Made by a program: the position numbers and the translations under genes. Below are positions 52,367 to 62,737 of a stretch of 64,000 nt of DNA, in pieces (within the stretch, counting starts at the first letter, position 1; each line of letters opens with the position of its first letter). The stretch spans positions 5,020,001 through 5,084,000 of the forward strand of contig NZ_CP021382.1 in assembly GCF_002162135.1 (NCBI RefSeq). Direction: 5' to 3'. The notes under the pieces are model-generated. The model did not search any database. It saw only the letters and a program-made list of their open reading frames with translations, and was not told where the DNA came from. Source of the stretch: Cellvibrio sp. PSBB006 (lineage in GTDB: Bacteria; Pseudomonadota; Gammaproteobacteria; Pseudomonadales; Cellvibrionaceae).

Positions 52367-54730
52367 ATGAAAAAAATAACGAATGCCTTGCTTGCCGTTG
52401 TCTGTTTGCCGTTGATATTACAGGGTTGTGGCAGCGATGATGATGCCAACAGCGGCCCGGAGCCATCCGGCTCTGCCGTGTTTGAACCGGGCACCCATCC
52501 GCGCTTTGACCCCGTTGCCCAGGATCTTCCCTTTAATACTGATTTGATCTTTGCGGCGGCCGCCACCAGCGACGGCACCGCAAATGTTGGTGCTGCTACC
52601 GATCCGGTGCGTGCCGCATTAAATATGCTGGATGGTTTTTCCTCCTCGGCATTTTTTGATGTGCTGATTCAAGGGAGTGTTAATGCCGCCTCGGTCATTC
52701 CCATGCAGACTGTTTTCCTGCTGGAAGTAGACACCGGCGGCAACGACGCGCTGAATCCGGCCAATGTTGTTGGTCTGGTCGGTCCGGCTGCTTTTGATAC
52801 CCAGGTAGTTTCCGTTGACGGAGGCACAAACAACGCCATCCGCATCCGTCCTACCGCGCCGCTGAAACCCAAGACAAAATACCTCGTGGTTTTGACTAAC
52901 GACATCATGGATGCCGGTGGTCAGCCATTGACACCATCCTGGACCTACAACGCCCTCGGCGATCCTGAATACCCGACGCTGGCATCATTGGTGCCGGTGC
53001 GTAACGCTATTCTCGGCTGGGAACAGTTGGCAGCCGGTTTTCTGAGCGCAGTGACCGAACTCAGCGTGGCGGCGGCAACAGAGAAATTGGTATTGACCTA
53101 CACCTTCACCACCACTGACCCCCAGGCGCCTCTGGTTGCCATGGCATCGCCCCGTGCAGCGATCGCGGCAATGCAAATAGCGGCTGGTGAGGAGCCAGCC
53201 ACTGCTGTAGGTAATGTGATGGCACTGGACGGTGCCGGCTTATTGCCCACACCCAAACCTCGGCCGCTGGGAATATCTGCTGATACCGGTCTGGACTTTG
53301 CGATCCTCAGTGAAGGTTTGCTAGCCGGCAATGTGGGGGCGCTTTATACCGGTTATATCCAGCTGCCTTACTATCAAACCGGCCCGGATGGTTTGCCATT
53401 TGGTGCGTTCCTGAGTCGTAACTGGCAACCGGACACGACCCTGGCTGGGGCGCTGGGCGTGACTGTCCCGGCGGATGTCGATGGCAGTTTCAACGTAACC
53501 TATCGCTATCCCTTTGCTGTCAAAACCGCTGATGAGTCTGTGCCGCTACAAGTGACTTTGCCATCTGAAAGCCATGTGCCGGGTTACGGTGGTGTATTGA
53601 CCTGTGGCCAGATTTATACCGCCTCCGGTTATCCGGTAGTTATTTATATCCACGGCATCACCAGTGATCGCACCTCCGTGCTGGCGCTTGGCCATACCCT
53701 GGCCAGCCAATGTATTGCCACGGTGGCCATCGATTTGCCCATGCACGGTGTGCCTGCCACCAGCGATTTTGTCGGTGTGCTCAATACCGAACAAGGCAGC
53801 ATGATTCCCTTTGCGGCTCTCTATGGTGAGAATGCCCCGCGCGAGCGTCACTTCAATGTGGCTGGCCCGGGCGGTGCACCGGCACCCATGAATTTTGAAA
53901 CGCCTGGAGCAACCGACGGCTCCGGCGCGCAGTTTATTAATCTGGGCTACCTCGCCAACACCCGTGACAACAATCGTCAAGCGGTAATGGATTTGCTCAA
54001 TCTCAATGCGAGTTTGGCAGATGTCGAAACCGCGCTACAGGCTTCACTCGACGTTAATTTTGACCTGGACAGGGTTTATGTGGTGGGTCAATCGCTCGGC
54101 GGGATTATCGGCAGCGTCTTCACCACGGTTAACCAGATGGCAATCGCTAACGACGCTCAGGTTGGCTTGCCATCCAATCTGAATCCAATTCGCGGCTTGA
54201 TTGCTTCTACGGCGGGCTCACAGGTGTCACAAATCCTGGTGAATTCAGCCACCTTTGCGCCGGTGATTAATAATGGCCTGGCGGCGGCCGGCGTGAATGT
54301 CGGTACCAGCAATTACGAACGCTTCCTCTACGCCGCTCAAAGCATATTGGATTCCGGTGACCCGGTGAACTTTGCCCAAACCCTGGGGATGTTGAATGTG
54401 CCGGTGTTATTGCAGCAGGTTAATAATGACCTGGTGATTCCCAACGGGCCGGAAAGCGCGCCCCTGGCAGGTACCGAAGCACTGGCCGATCTGGTAGGTG
54501 CGGAGCAGTTGGATATCGGTATTGATCAGGCGCTGGGGCAGGGTATTGTCAAGCTCACGGCGGGTGATCATGCCTCCCTACTGCGTCCTGGCAGCCCGGC
54601 AACCGCTCATATCACAACAGAGCTGCAAACCCAGGTGGTGACTTTTGTGTTGAATGATGCAGAAGTGACTATTGGTGCTGGTGCGCCGGAGAATATTGAG
54701 GCGCCGGAAGCTGAAGTGGCTGTTGATTGA
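52367..54730 (+). CDS. VolA/Pla-1/cef-type surface lipase lipoprotein
   Basis: 787 residues. Lipoprotein signal with lipobox LPLILQGC (Cys about 21). The N-terminal part (NTDLIFAAAATSDGTANVG ... RIRPTAPLKPKTKYLVVLTNDIMD) is the virulence-factor lipase N-terminal domain. The catalytic domain has an oxyanion His-Gly region (VVIYIHGITSDRTS), nucleophile Ser in VVGQSLGGIIG and a late His in TAGDHASLLRP. Members such as Vibrio VolA are surface-exposed lysophospholipases. GGAGAG precedes the ATG at 52367. The second 106-nt covarying element begins 16 nt after the stop, in the same orientation. Confidence 0.9.
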   Translation: MKKITNALLAVVCLPLILQGCGSDDDANSGPEPSGSAVFEPGTHPRFDPVAQDLPFNTDLIFAAAATSDGTANVGAATDPVRAALNMLDGFSSSAFFDVLIQGSVNAASVIPMQTVFLLEVDTGGNDALNPANVVGLVGPAAFDTQVVSVDGGTNNAIRIRPTAPLKPKTKYLVVLTNDIMDAGGQPLTPSWTYNALGDPEYPTLASLVPVRNAILGWEQLAAGFLSAVTELSVAAATEKLVLTYTFTTTDPQAPLVAMASPRAAIAAMQIAAGEEPATAVGNVMALDGAGLLPTPKPRPLGISADTGLDFAILSEGLLAGNVGALYTGYIQLPYYQTGPDGLPFGAFLSRNWQPDTTLAGALGVTVPADVDGSFNVTYRYPFAVKTADESVPLQVTLPSESHVPGYGGVLTCGQIYTASGYPVVIYIHGITSDRTSVLALGHTLASQCIATVAIDLPMHGVPATSDFVGVLNTEQGSMIPFAALYGENAPRERHFNVAGPGGAPAPMNFETPGATDGSGAQFINLGYLANTRDNNRQAVMDLLNLNASLADVETALQASLDVNFDLDRVYVVGQSLGGIIGSVFTTVNQMAIANDAQVGLPSNLNPIRGLIASTAGSQVSQILVNSATFAPVINNGLAAAGVNVGTSNYERFLYAAQSILDSGDPVNFAQTLGMLNVPVLLQQVNNDLVIPNGPESAPLAGTEALADLVGAEQLDIGIDQALGQGIVKLTAGDHASLLRPGSPATAHITTELQTQVVTFVLNDAEVTIGAGAPENIEAPEAEVAVD

Positions 54731-54746
54731 TATTGGCACAATGGGA

Positions 54747-54852
54747 GTTTGGCGTTAGGGCATGTATGTCAAAATCCTCAATTCAGGGATGAATTGAGGG
54801 AGCTACAGGGATGTATTCATGCGTTTTTGACATACATGCCCTAATGACAAAC
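54747..54852 (+). repeat. 106-nt covarying hairpin element, copy 2
   Basis: Left arm 54747-54774 pairs with right arm 54825-54852 (28 bp, one G-A mismatch and one G-T pair at the same places as copy 1). Between them are a 10-bp hairpin (54775-54784 with 54791-54800, loop AGGGAT) and a 24-nt segment (54801-54824, beginning AGCTACAGGGATG) identical to copy 1. Six pairs of the inner arm and two of the hairpin differ from copy 1 with both partners changed; one hairpin pair becomes T-G. It lies 16 nt after the lipase stop and 31 nt before the converging mltF stop. Confidence 0.9.
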
Positions 54853-54883
54853 GGATTCCAAGGGACTTTTGCCCTCTAAAACG

Positions 54884-56398
54884 CTATAAAACCGAAAGCG
54901 ATGAAGTATTGAAACTGTTGCGACTGAACTTGCTCTTCACTGGTTGTAAGGTTTCCGACGGCAAGTGCGTCTGCCCATCTGTTTTTTCACCGTGAGTCAC
55001 CGCCAATCGACGTTGTTCATGTTGGGAATGCCAGGCAAGGATCTTGTGGTAATTGCGCACATTCTTGACATAGGCCACTGGCTCCCAACCGCGCGCGTAA
55101 CCATGTTTGGTTTGGCTGTAGTATTGGCGTTTTGCGAGCAGCGGTAGGTGTTTGCGCACGTCACTCCATTTATTGGGGTCATCGCCGTGAATTTCCGTTA
55201 ATACGCGCGCGTCTTCCAAATGTCCCATACCCACGTTATAAGCGGCCAACGCCATATAAACCCGATCATCGCCAGTTACCCGCGCCGGAATGCGGTCCAG
55301 TAAATTGCGGAAATATTTGGCTCCCCCATAAATACTCTGCGAGGGATCGATACGATCTTTTACCCCCATATCGCTGGCAGTGGCCAAGGTCAGCATCATC
55401 AAACCACGCACGCCGGTGCGTGATTCGGCGGTGGGATTCCAGTGAGACTCCTGATAACTGATGGCGGCGAGCAGTTGCCAGTCCAGGTCAAATTTTGCGG
55501 CTGCTTCTTTTAAGCCTTCTTCCCAGCGCGGCAGACGCTTTTCAAGGCGATAGGAAAAAAGCAGGGCATCACCCGTGGTGACTTCAACAATGGGTTTATA
55601 AAACTGGTCGGTTAAGGTTGCGAGTGTGCCATTTTGCTCAACGCGATCAAGATAAGCCTGGGCGGCATCAAACAGGCTGGTATCAATACTGTGAGCAAAA
55701 GCCCAAGCCAGATCTTGCGCGTCACTGATATCAAATGCCGTTTGCGCGCGCGGGTAGGCGTGGCGATTCAGGTCGTAGGAGTTGGAGTCGACGATGGCGT
55801 AATCGGCTTCGCCTTTGTGGATCATCTCCAGCAGCTCGATCATCTCCAGTGCTGGCTCTTCGCGCCAGGTCAGTTCGGGATAGGTTTCGCGCAGTTCCTG
55901 CAGGCGTTCAACGTGGGATGATTCGGAGATGACCACCAGGTCTTTCCCCATCAGATCGAGAATGTCGCGGGGCGCCGGTTGGCGGCTGTTGTAGATTAAC
56001 TGCTGCTTGACCTTCATAAACGGGCGCGTGAACTTGACGCCCTTGCTGCGGGTGGGGGTGACGGTAATACCGGCGGCGGCCAGGTGGTTTTGTTCCTCTC
56101 CGACAGCATTGAAGATACGGCCGAAGCTGTCTTCGTCCTGGATAACCAGTTCCACGCCTAATTCATCGGCAAAGCCTTTGACCAGTGAATATTCAAAACC
56201 GGTCAGCCCTTCGGGGCCTTCATAATAGGTGGTAGGACCGTTGCGCGATATAACACGCAGTTGGCCTTCAGTGAGGACTTTTTCCAATGTGGTGGGCAAA
56301 TAGCTGCGGACCAGCATCAGTGAAATGGCGATAATTGCCAACCCGCTAAACAGGTTGGAAATCAATCGTTGGGCGGCTTTGCGTTTGCCTATCTCCAT
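54884..56398 (-). CDS. mltF: Membrane-bound lytic murein transglycosylase F
   Basis: 504 residues. N-terminal membrane anchor (about 15-31, FSGLAIIAISLMLVRSYL), a periplasmic solute-binding (SBP3-like) domain (about 45-265) and a C-terminal lytic transglycosylase domain with catalytic Glu317 (ISYQESHWNPTAESRTGVRGLMML) and AAYNVGMGHLEDAR. It cleaves peptidoglycan to anhydro-muropeptides. It is divergent from purL as in E. coli. The ATG at 56398 fits the family start. The last 40 residues are low-complexity and probably disordered. Confidence 0.95.
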   Translation of the reverse strand: MEIGKRKAAQRLISNLFSGLAIIAISLMLVRSYLPTTLEKVLTEGQLRVISRNGPTTYYEGPEGLTGFEYSLVKGFADELGVELVIQDEDSFGRIFNAVGEEQNHLAAAGITVTPTRSKGVKFTRPFMKVKQQLIYNSRQPAPRDILDLMGKDLVVISESSHVERLQELRETYPELTWREEPALEMIELLEMIHKGEADYAIVDSNSYDLNRHAYPRAQTAFDISDAQDLAWAFAHSIDTSLFDAAQAYLDRVEQNGTLATLTDQFYKPIVEVTTGDALLFSYRLEKRLPRWEEGLKEAAAKFDLDWQLLAAISYQESHWNPTAESRTGVRGLMMLTLATASDMGVKDRIDPSQSIYGGAKYFRNLLDRIPARVTGDDRVYMALAAYNVGMGHLEDARVLTEIHGDDPNKWSDVRKHLPLLAKRQYYSQTKHGYARGWEPVAYVKNVRNYHKILAWHSQHEQRRLAVTHGEKTDGQTHLPSETLQPVKSKFSRNSFNTSSLSVL

Positions 56399-56783
56399 AT
56401 ACGGTGTCTCCGGATTTACGGATGCCGAATCTATTCCATTGCTGACCCGTGCAAAATTTGCGCGATCTTAATGCCTCTTAACGTGCGCCGCTAGCTTGTT
56501 TTTCACACAAAAATAGTGTAGCTCTTGAATGAAAAATAATCAATTTTGGCGCCAAACCCAGATTCCATCAGGGTTCTATGGTCGTCAGTGGCCGGTTGAC
56601 GCTGTGAAAAAATCTTCAAAAAAATTGTTTAAATTGGTAAAAAACACCACAGGCTGTGTAAAAGACAGTTGCAGACCACAAGCAGAGGGACGAGCGGCCA
56701 TTACAAATGATGTTAACGGCCAGAGGATCAAGTACAATTGCGCCCTCTTTTAACACCCCCCGACGCTTGAGGCTCGTTCCCCT
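56399..56783. other. mltF-purL intergenic region
   Basis: 385 nt without a supported gene. It contains a perfect 12-bp palindrome TTTGGCGCCAAA (56545-56556), long A-tracts around 56608-56645, and a TACAAT (56732-56737) that could be the purL -10. No PurR-like operator was recognised. Confidence 0.5.
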
Positions 56784-59700
56784 ATGCTGATTCTGCGTGG
56801 CGCCCCCGCTCTTTCCACCTTTCGCACCCAAAAACTTCTGGCCTCGCTGCAACAACAGGTTCCCGCGGTAGCGGGTATCGCTACGGAATATGTCCACTTC
56901 GCTGACCTTGCTGCTCCGCTGAATGAAGAGGAGCAGTCTATCCTTCGCCAGTTGTTGACCTATGGTCCCAAGGTCGATGGTGAGGTCAGTCACGATGGTC
57001 AGTTGTTCCTCGCGGTGCCGCGCCCGGGCACAATTTCGCCCTGGGCATCCAAGGCGACGGATATCGCCAAAAACACCGGACTCTCATCAATTCGTCGGAT
57101 AGAACGGGGCATCGCTTACTACGTGACCGGCACTTTCGCCGATGCAGACAGCACTCTGATCGCTGCGCAACTTCACGATCGAATGGTAGAAACCATTTTC
57201 GATTCGCTGGAAGCGGTAGTACAACTCTTCATTAAACAGCAGCCGGCACCACAGACCAGCGTGGATATTCTGGGCGGTGGTCGGGCAGCTCTGGCTGAGG
57301 CCAATCGTTCCCTGGGTCTGGCTTTGGCGGAAGACGAAATCGATTATCTCGTCGAGAGCTTCCAGGCACTGGGACGCAATCCCATTGATGTGGAATTGAT
57401 GATGTTTGCCCAGGCCAACTCGGAACACTGCCGCCATAAAATCTTCAATGCCAGCTGGACCATCGATGGCATCGAGCAGCCCCGCAGTTTGTTCAAGATG
57501 ATCAAGAACACTTACGAAGTCGGTGGCGATAATGTGCTCTCCGCCTACGCTGACAATGCCGCTGTTGTTGCCGGTCCGGAAGCCGGCCGTTTTTACCCGG
57601 ATGCTTCCAGCAAAACCTACGCCTACCACCAGGAACCCGTTCACCTGTTAATGAAGGTGGAAACCCACAACCACCCCACCGCTATCGCACCTTTCCCCGG
57701 TGCAGGTACCGGCGCCGGCGGTGAGATTCGCGATGAAGGTGCAGTAGGCCGTGGTTCAAAACCTAAAGTGGGGCTCACAGGCTTTACGGTTTCCAACTTG
57801 CAGATCCCTGACTTCACCCAACCGTGGGAGCAACCTTACGGTAAGCCCGGTCGCATCGTCAGTGCGTTAGATATCATGATCGACGGTCCTCTCGGCGGCG
57901 CTGCTTTTAATAATGAATTCGGTCGACCCAATATCTGCGGTTACTTCCGTACCTTTGAAGAGACCTTTGACGGCGAGCGTCGCGGTTACCACAAACCCAT
58001 CATGCTGGCCGGTGGTTACGGCAACATCAAACAGGAACACGTTGAGAAACCGCCTTTTGCAGCGGGCGCCAAGCTGGTGGTGTTGGGTGGGCCGGCGATG
58101 TTGATCGGGCTTGGTGGTGGTGCTGCATCTTCCATGGCGTCCGGCAGTTCATCGGAGGATCTGGATTTCGCCTCTGTTCAGCGGCAGAACCCGGAAATTG
58201 AACGTCGCTGCCAGGAAGTAATCGACAGTTGCTGGCAACAGGGGCATGAAAACCCGATTGCCTTTATTCACGATGTGGGTGCTGGTGGTTTATCAAACGC
58301 CTTTCCCGAGCTGGTTAAAGACGGCGGTTGCGGCGGTAAATTTGAGTTGCGTAATGTGCCCAATGATGAACCGGGTATGAGCCCGTTGGCGATCTGGTGT
58401 AATGAATCCCAGGAGCGCTATGTACTGGCTATCAAACCGGAAGACCTGCCGCGCTTTGAAGCGATTTGTCAGCGTGAGCGATGCCCATACGCGGTGGTGG
58501 GAGAGGCAACCAACGAGAAACATTTGTTGGTCAATGACAAACACTTTGACGCAAAGCCAGTGGATTTGCCGATGTCAGTATTGTTCGGCAAACCGCCCAA
58601 GATGCACCGCACGGCGGAGCGTTATCAGGGCGCGACCCATAGTTTTCATACCGGCGATATCAATATTAATGATGCCGCTGAACGAGTACTCAAACATCCG
58701 TCCGTAGCAGCAAAAAGCTTCCTGATTACTATTGGTGATCGCTCGGTAACCGGCATGGTCGCGCGCGATCAAATGGTCGGCCCCTGGCAGGTGCCGGTGG
58801 CGGACTGTGCCGTGACGACAGTCAGCTACGACAGTTATCGCGGAGAAGCCATGGCCATGGGCGAGCGCACACCTGTTGCCTTGCTGGATGCACCGGCTTC
58901 CGGCCGTATGGCGATTGCCGAAGCGATTACCAATATTGCCGCGACCCGCATTGAAAAACTTTCTGATGTGAAGTTGTCGGCGAACTGGATGTGTGCAGCG
59001 GGCCACAAGGGTGAAGACGAAAAACTCTACCGCACGGTGGAAGCGGTGGGTATGGCGTTATGTCCGGCACTGGGCATTACGATTCCGGTGGGTAAGGATT
59101 CCATGTCCATGCGCACCGCCTGGCAGGATAATGGCGGTGACAAAGCGGTTACCGCGCCTTTATCACTGATCATTTCCGCGTTCGCTCCGGTGGCTGATGT
59201 ACGCAAGACCCTGACTCCACAGATTCGTACCGATAAAGGCACGACCGATTTACTGTTGGTGGATTTGGGCAATGGCAAGAATCGCCTGGGTGGTTCAATC
59301 CTGGCCCAGGTATACAACCAGCTGGGTGATGGGCCGGCGGATCTCGACGATGCCGGGCAACTGAAAAAGTTCTTCGACGTAATGCAGGCCAGTCTTGCGG
59401 CAGATGATCTGCTTGCCTATCACGATCGCAGTGATGGTGGTTTATTCGTCACCCTGGCCGAGATGGCCTTTGCCGGCCATTGTGGTATCGACATCAATAT
59501 CAGCGGGCTGGGTGAAGACGCGCTGGCCGTGTTATTCAGTGAAGAACCCGGCGCTGTGCTGCAGGTTACGCGCGAGAAATCTGCTGCAGTGGTCGCACGT
59601 TTTGCTGATGCTGGATTGAAAGTAAACGTCATCGGTGAGCCGAACGAAGAAGACTGGCTGCACATCGAACAGGACGGCGAGATGATCTTCGATCAATCCC

Positions 59701-60653
59701 GCGTGATCCTGCAAAGCTTGTGGGCAGAAACCAGTTACCGCATACAAGCCTTGCGCGATAACCCCGATTGTGCAAAACAGGAATTTGAACAGCTGCTATG
59801 CAATAACCCGGGCTTAAGCGCGTCGCTGACTTACGATCCGCAAGAGGACATTGCGGCACCTTATATCAACACCGGCGTACGTCCTTCTGTCGCGATTTTG
59901 CGTGAACAAGGTGTTAACGGCCAGATGGAGATGGCCGCTGCATTTACTCGCGCCGGCTTTGCGGCCGTGGATGTGCATATGAGTGATGTGTTGTCCGGTC
60001 GCGTTGCATTGGATGCATTTAAAGGCGTCGTGGCTTGCGGTGGTTTCTCTTACGGTGACGTTCTGGGCGCGGGTGAGGGTTGGGCAAAAACCGTGCTGTT
60101 TAACAATCGGGTGCGCGATCAGTTCCAGCAATTTTTCCATCGCGACGACACCTTCTCTCTGGGGGTGTGTAACGGTTGCCAAATGATGTCCAATTTGAAA
60201 AACCTGATTCCCGGTGCAGACCATTGGCCGCGGTTTGTGCGCAACTTGTCAGAACAATTTGAAGCGCGGTTCAGTCTGGTGAAAATCCAGCAATCGCCCT
60301 CGGTGCTGTTCAGTGGCATGGTGGGTTCCCATTTGCCGGTTGCCGTTGCTCACGGCGAAGGTCGCGCTGAGTTTGCCAATGAAGCAGCGCTGCAAGCCTG
60401 CGATGAAAGCGGCACTGTAGCTATGCGATTTATCGATAATAATTTGAATACCACAGACTATTATCCGGCTAACCCTAACGGCTCGCCGCTGGGTATTACC
60501 AGCGTCACCAGCCGCGATGGTCGTGCTACGATCCTGATGCCGCACCCGGAGCGGGTATTCCGCACGGTCAGCAACTCATGGCATCCCGATGACTGGCAGG
60601 AAGACGGCGCGTGGATGCGGTTATTCCGCAATGCGCGCGTGTTTGTTAATTAA
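56784..60653 (+). CDS. purL: Phosphoribosylformylglycinamidine synthase
   Basis: 1289 residues, the long single-chain FGAM synthase typical of Proteobacteria. It uses glutamine and ATP to convert FGAR to FGAM in purine synthesis. Layout: N-terminal PurS-like domain, two AIR-synthase-like halves ([72 protein letters not shown]), and a C-terminal glutamine amidotransferase with Cys in [13 protein letters not shown] and the final His in [10 protein letters not shown]. Upstream is mltF, divergent; downstream a strong terminator. Confidence 0.98.
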   Translation: MLILRGAPALSTFRTQKLLASLQQQVPAVAGIATEYVHFADLAAPLNEEEQSILRQLLTYGPKVDGEVSHDGQLFLAVPRPGTISPWASKATDIAKNTGLSSIRRIERGIAYYVTGTFADADSTLIAAQLHDRMVETIFDSLEAVVQLFIKQQPAPQTSVDILGGGRAALAEANRSLGLALAEDEIDYLVESFQALGRNPIDVELMMFAQANSEHCRHKIFNASWTIDGIEQPRSLFKMIKNTYEVGGDNVLSAYADNAAVVAGPEAGRFYPDASSKTYAYHQEPVHLLMKVETHNHPTAIAPFPGAGTGAGGEIRDEGAVGRGSKPKVGLTGFTVSNLQIPDFTQPWEQPYGKPGRIVSALDIMIDGPLGGAAFNNEFGRPNICGYFRTFEETFDGERRGYHKPIMLAGGYGNIKQEHVEKPPFAAGAKLVVLGGPAMLIGLGGGAASSMASGSSSEDLDFASVQRQNPEIERRCQEVIDSCWQQGHENPIAFIHDVGAGGLSNAFPELVKDGGCGGKFELRNVPNDEPGMSPLAIWCNESQERYVLAIKPEDLPRFEAICQRERCPYAVVGEATNEKHLLVNDKHFDAKPVDLPMSVLFGKPPKMHRTAERYQGATHSFHTGDININDAAERVLKHPSVAAKSFLITIGDRSVTGMVARDQMVGPWQVPVADCAVTTVSYDSYRGEAMAMGERTPVALLDAPASGRMAIAEAITNIAATRIEKLSDVKLSANWMCAAGHKGEDEKLYRTVEAVGMALCPALGITIPVGKDSMSMRTAWQDNGGDKAVTAPLSLIISAFAPVADVRKTLTPQIRTDKGTTDLLLVDLGNGKNRLGGSILAQVYNQLGDGPADLDDAGQLKKFFDVMQASLAADDLLAYHDRSDGGLFVTLAEMAFAGHCGIDINISGLGEDALAVLFSEEPGAVLQVTREKSAAVVARFADAGLKVNVIGEPNEEDWLHIEQDGEMIFDQSRVILQSLWAETSYRIQALRDNPDCAKQEFEQLLCNNPGLSASLTYDPQEDIAAPYINTGVRPSVAILREQGVNGQMEMAAAFTRAGFAAVDVHMSDVLSGRVALDAFKGVVACGGFSYGDVLGAGEGWAKTVLFNNRVRDQFQQFFHRDDTFSLGVCNGCQMMSNLKNLIPGADHWPRFVRNLSEQFEARFSLVKIQQSPSVLFSGMVGSHLPVAVAHGEGRAEFANEAALQACDESGTVAMRFIDNNLNTTDYYPANPNGSPLGITSVTSRDGRATILMPHPERVFRTVSNSWHPDDWQEDGAWMRLFRNARVFVN

Positions 60654-60666
60654 TTCATGCGTGCCG

Positions 60667-60699
60667 AAAAAAATGGAGGCATTTGCCTCCATTTTTTTT
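60667..60699. terminator. Bidirectional terminator after purL
   Basis: ATGGAGGC, loop ATTT, GCCTCCAT, with a long A-tract before and seven T after. It lies between convergent purL and the GGDEF gene and can stop both. Confidence 0.88.
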
Positions 60700-60716
60700 C
60701 ACTGCTTCATTGTTCA

Positions 60717-62312
60717 TTAGCTCTCAGACGTTACATTTTCCTCGTCATAAACCGCGTAGCCATTTTTCCCCTGGCGTTTTACTGCATACATGGCCTGATC
60801 CGCATGGCGACGCACGCTGGTCTCATTATCTCCGTGGTCCGGATACAGCGCGATGCCGATACTGATGCCGACTTTTTCATAAACACCCGGTTGAATCTCA
60901 ATGGCTTCCTGTTGCGACGTCACAATTTTTTGCGCAATGCTGCGCGCCATGGTGAGATTTCTGGTTTGGTTTAACACAATTAAAAATTCATCGCCCCCCA
61001 GGCGCGCCACAATATCCGAGTCCCTGACCAATTTACGCAGGCGCGCAGCCACAACTTTAAGCACCTCATCACCGGCTTCATGACCATAGGTATCGTTCAC
61101 CTGTTTGAAACCATCCAGATCAATCATCATCATGATCCAACCCTTTTCGGCAATACTGGAATGGCTGGAGAAATTGCCCAGCATGGAATCGACCGCCTGG
61201 CGATTGGAGAGACCAGTCAGGCTGTCTTTTTCGGCCAGTTCACGCGTCTGTTCTTCAGATATTTTCCGTTGGGTAATATCGTAGATCACTCCTTCCACCG
61301 TCGGTGTTTGCTGCTCGCTGCCGGCGGGAGAGAAAATACAATGCACCCAGCGCGTATCCTGCTGATGATTTTTGATGCGTAAATCGGCAGAGCAGGGATG
61401 TTGGGTGCGCAGCGCCTGCTGGATTAATTCCTCCGCTTTTTCATCATCAATAAATATTTTCTTGATGATATTGATGGCGCCCAGGGATGCGGGTGTCTGA
61501 TCTGTCAATTCAGTGATGCGGAAGAATGCGGGATTTGCAGTGACCAGTACCCCTTGGTCGTGAACCAAAAAAATCCCCGCGCTACTGTCCTCAAAGATGC
61601 CGCGAAAACGATGTTCCAGTAACTCGACCCGATGACGCAGTTGACGTTCTTCTTCCAGCATTTTTTCAACGGTATTGAGCAGGGAATTAATGTCTCCGGC
61701 GAGCAGGCCAATTTCATCGCTGCGATGTAAATCGGTCACATCAAGACGCTTGCCATCGCCCGGCGTAATGCGGTGCAACCGGCCAGACAAGCTTGCCAGC
61801 GGGCGCGTCATCATCCAATACACCATGATCAGCACCAGCAGGGCAACCACAGCAGCTTGTGCGGCAAGTCCAATCGTCGTGGCCGTCGCTGAATCGCGTG
61901 CACGCAGGGCAATTAACGGCAGGTTAGGTAGTACAGCGACAACACCCACAACTTCCTGTTCATCAAACGGTGCTTTCAAGTCCAGGGAAATCGGTGTTTG
62001 CTGATGGTCATTAATCGGTTTGCCTTGTTGGCCAATGATCTCATTGCCGGCGCGTATCTGTGCACCGACAACGATATCGTTGATAGAAAGCCCCGCCACA
62101 ACTTCCTGCGCAAGTTCCCGGTTGCCGACATAAGCTGCAATGGCGGCGGTGTTGCTGACGGTCTCCAGCAATTGCCGCACGGATCTTTCGCTGTCAGCAA
62201 ACGAATTTTCATAACTGCGTTTGTAAAAAAAGTAGGACGACAGAATCACGACAAACAATGCCGCCGCCGCAACACTTAAAGAGAGTTTTATGTGCAGACT
62301 TTTGATCATCAT
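60717..62312 (-). CDS. Membrane HAMP-PAS diguanylate cyclase
   Basis: 531 residues. TM1 about 12-30, periplasmic CHASE-like sensor to 140, TM2 about 147-168, HAMP (TRPLASLSGRLHRITPGDGKRL) with a coiled coil, PAS about 232-350 (FRGIFEDSSAGIFLVHDQGVLVTANPAFF) and GGDEF about 360-522. The active site ARLGGDEFLI is intact and the inhibitory RDSD site five residues before it is present, so c-di-GMP synthesis with product inhibition is expected. The start overlaps the stop of the PstS-like gene (ATGA), showing tight operon coupling with a periplasmic binding protein that may feed its sensor. Confidence 0.93.
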   Translation of the reverse strand: MMIKSLHIKLSLSVAAAALFVVILSSYFFYKRSYENSFADSERSVRQLLETVSNTAAIAAYVGNRELAQEVVAGLSINDIVVGAQIRAGNEIIGQQGKPINDHQQTPISLDLKAPFDEQEVVGVVAVLPNLPLIALRARDSATATTIGLAAQAAVVALLVLIMVYWMMTRPLASLSGRLHRITPGDGKRLDVTDLHRSDEIGLLAGDINSLLNTVEKMLEEERQLRHRVELLEHRFRGIFEDSSAGIFLVHDQGVLVTANPAFFRITELTDQTPASLGAINIIKKIFIDDEKAEELIQQALRTQHPCSADLRIKNHQQDTRWVHCIFSPAGSEQQTPTVEGVIYDITQRKISEEQTRELAEKDSLTGLSNRQAVDSMLGNFSSHSSIAEKGWIMMMIDLDGFKQVNDTYGHEAGDEVLKVVAARLRKLVRDSDIVARLGGDEFLIVLNQTRNLTMARSIAQKIVTSQQEAIEIQPGVYEKVGISIGIALYPDHGDNETSVRRHADQAMYAVKRQGKNGYAVYDEENVTSES

Positions 62313-62737
62313 TCCGGTCTGGATAACTCCATGACTACCTTCACGGTAGAAGGCAATATTTGTTTGGGGACATAAGCAATAGCCGCAGGGTTTTCAGTCA
62401 CGGCCTGGATAATGGTTTGATCATCGGCATATTGCTTCGGCGGTGACATTCGTCCGGCAAAAATTAATGTGGCCCAGTAGGCGTCCACTTGCGCTTCGCT
62501 TTTGCCGGTCAGCGCTTTATAAAAATTTGCCCGCAAAGGTGTTCCCGCACGTAAGTCCAGTGTTTGCGCCGATTGGCCATTGGGGAAAGCGGTTACTCGC
62601 CCCATGAATAAATCCACTACCTGTTTACGCTCAAGTTGTTCCAGCGGATTATCTTTATGCACGATAACCAGCATGTCAGCCTGCGTCAGGCTCACCAAAA
62701 ACAGACTCAGAAATATCATAAATTGTTTGATGCGCAT
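62309..62737 (-). CDS. Small PstS-like periplasmic binding protein
   Basis: 142 residues with a signal peptide (MIFLSLFLVSLTQA). The sequence MLVIVHKDNPLEQLERKQVVDLFMGRVTAFPNGQ, then RANFYKALTGKSEAQVDAYWATLIFAGRMSPPKQYADDQTIIQAV, and AIAYVPKQ follow the pattern of short phosphate-ABC-type substrate-binding proteins found beside GGDEF and porin genes. It is about half the size of PstS, so it is a single-lobe or reduced protein. It sits between the porin-like gene (stop/start overlap) and the cyclase gene. Ligand unknown; phosphate is only a guess from similarity. Confidence 0.8.
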   Translation of the reverse strand: MRIKQFMIFLSLFLVSLTQADMLVIVHKDNPLEQLERKQVVDLFMGRVTAFPNGQSAQTLDLRAGTPLRANFYKALTGKSEAQVDAYWATLIFAGRMSPPKQYADDQTIIQAVTENPAAIAYVPKQILPSTVKVVMELSRPE

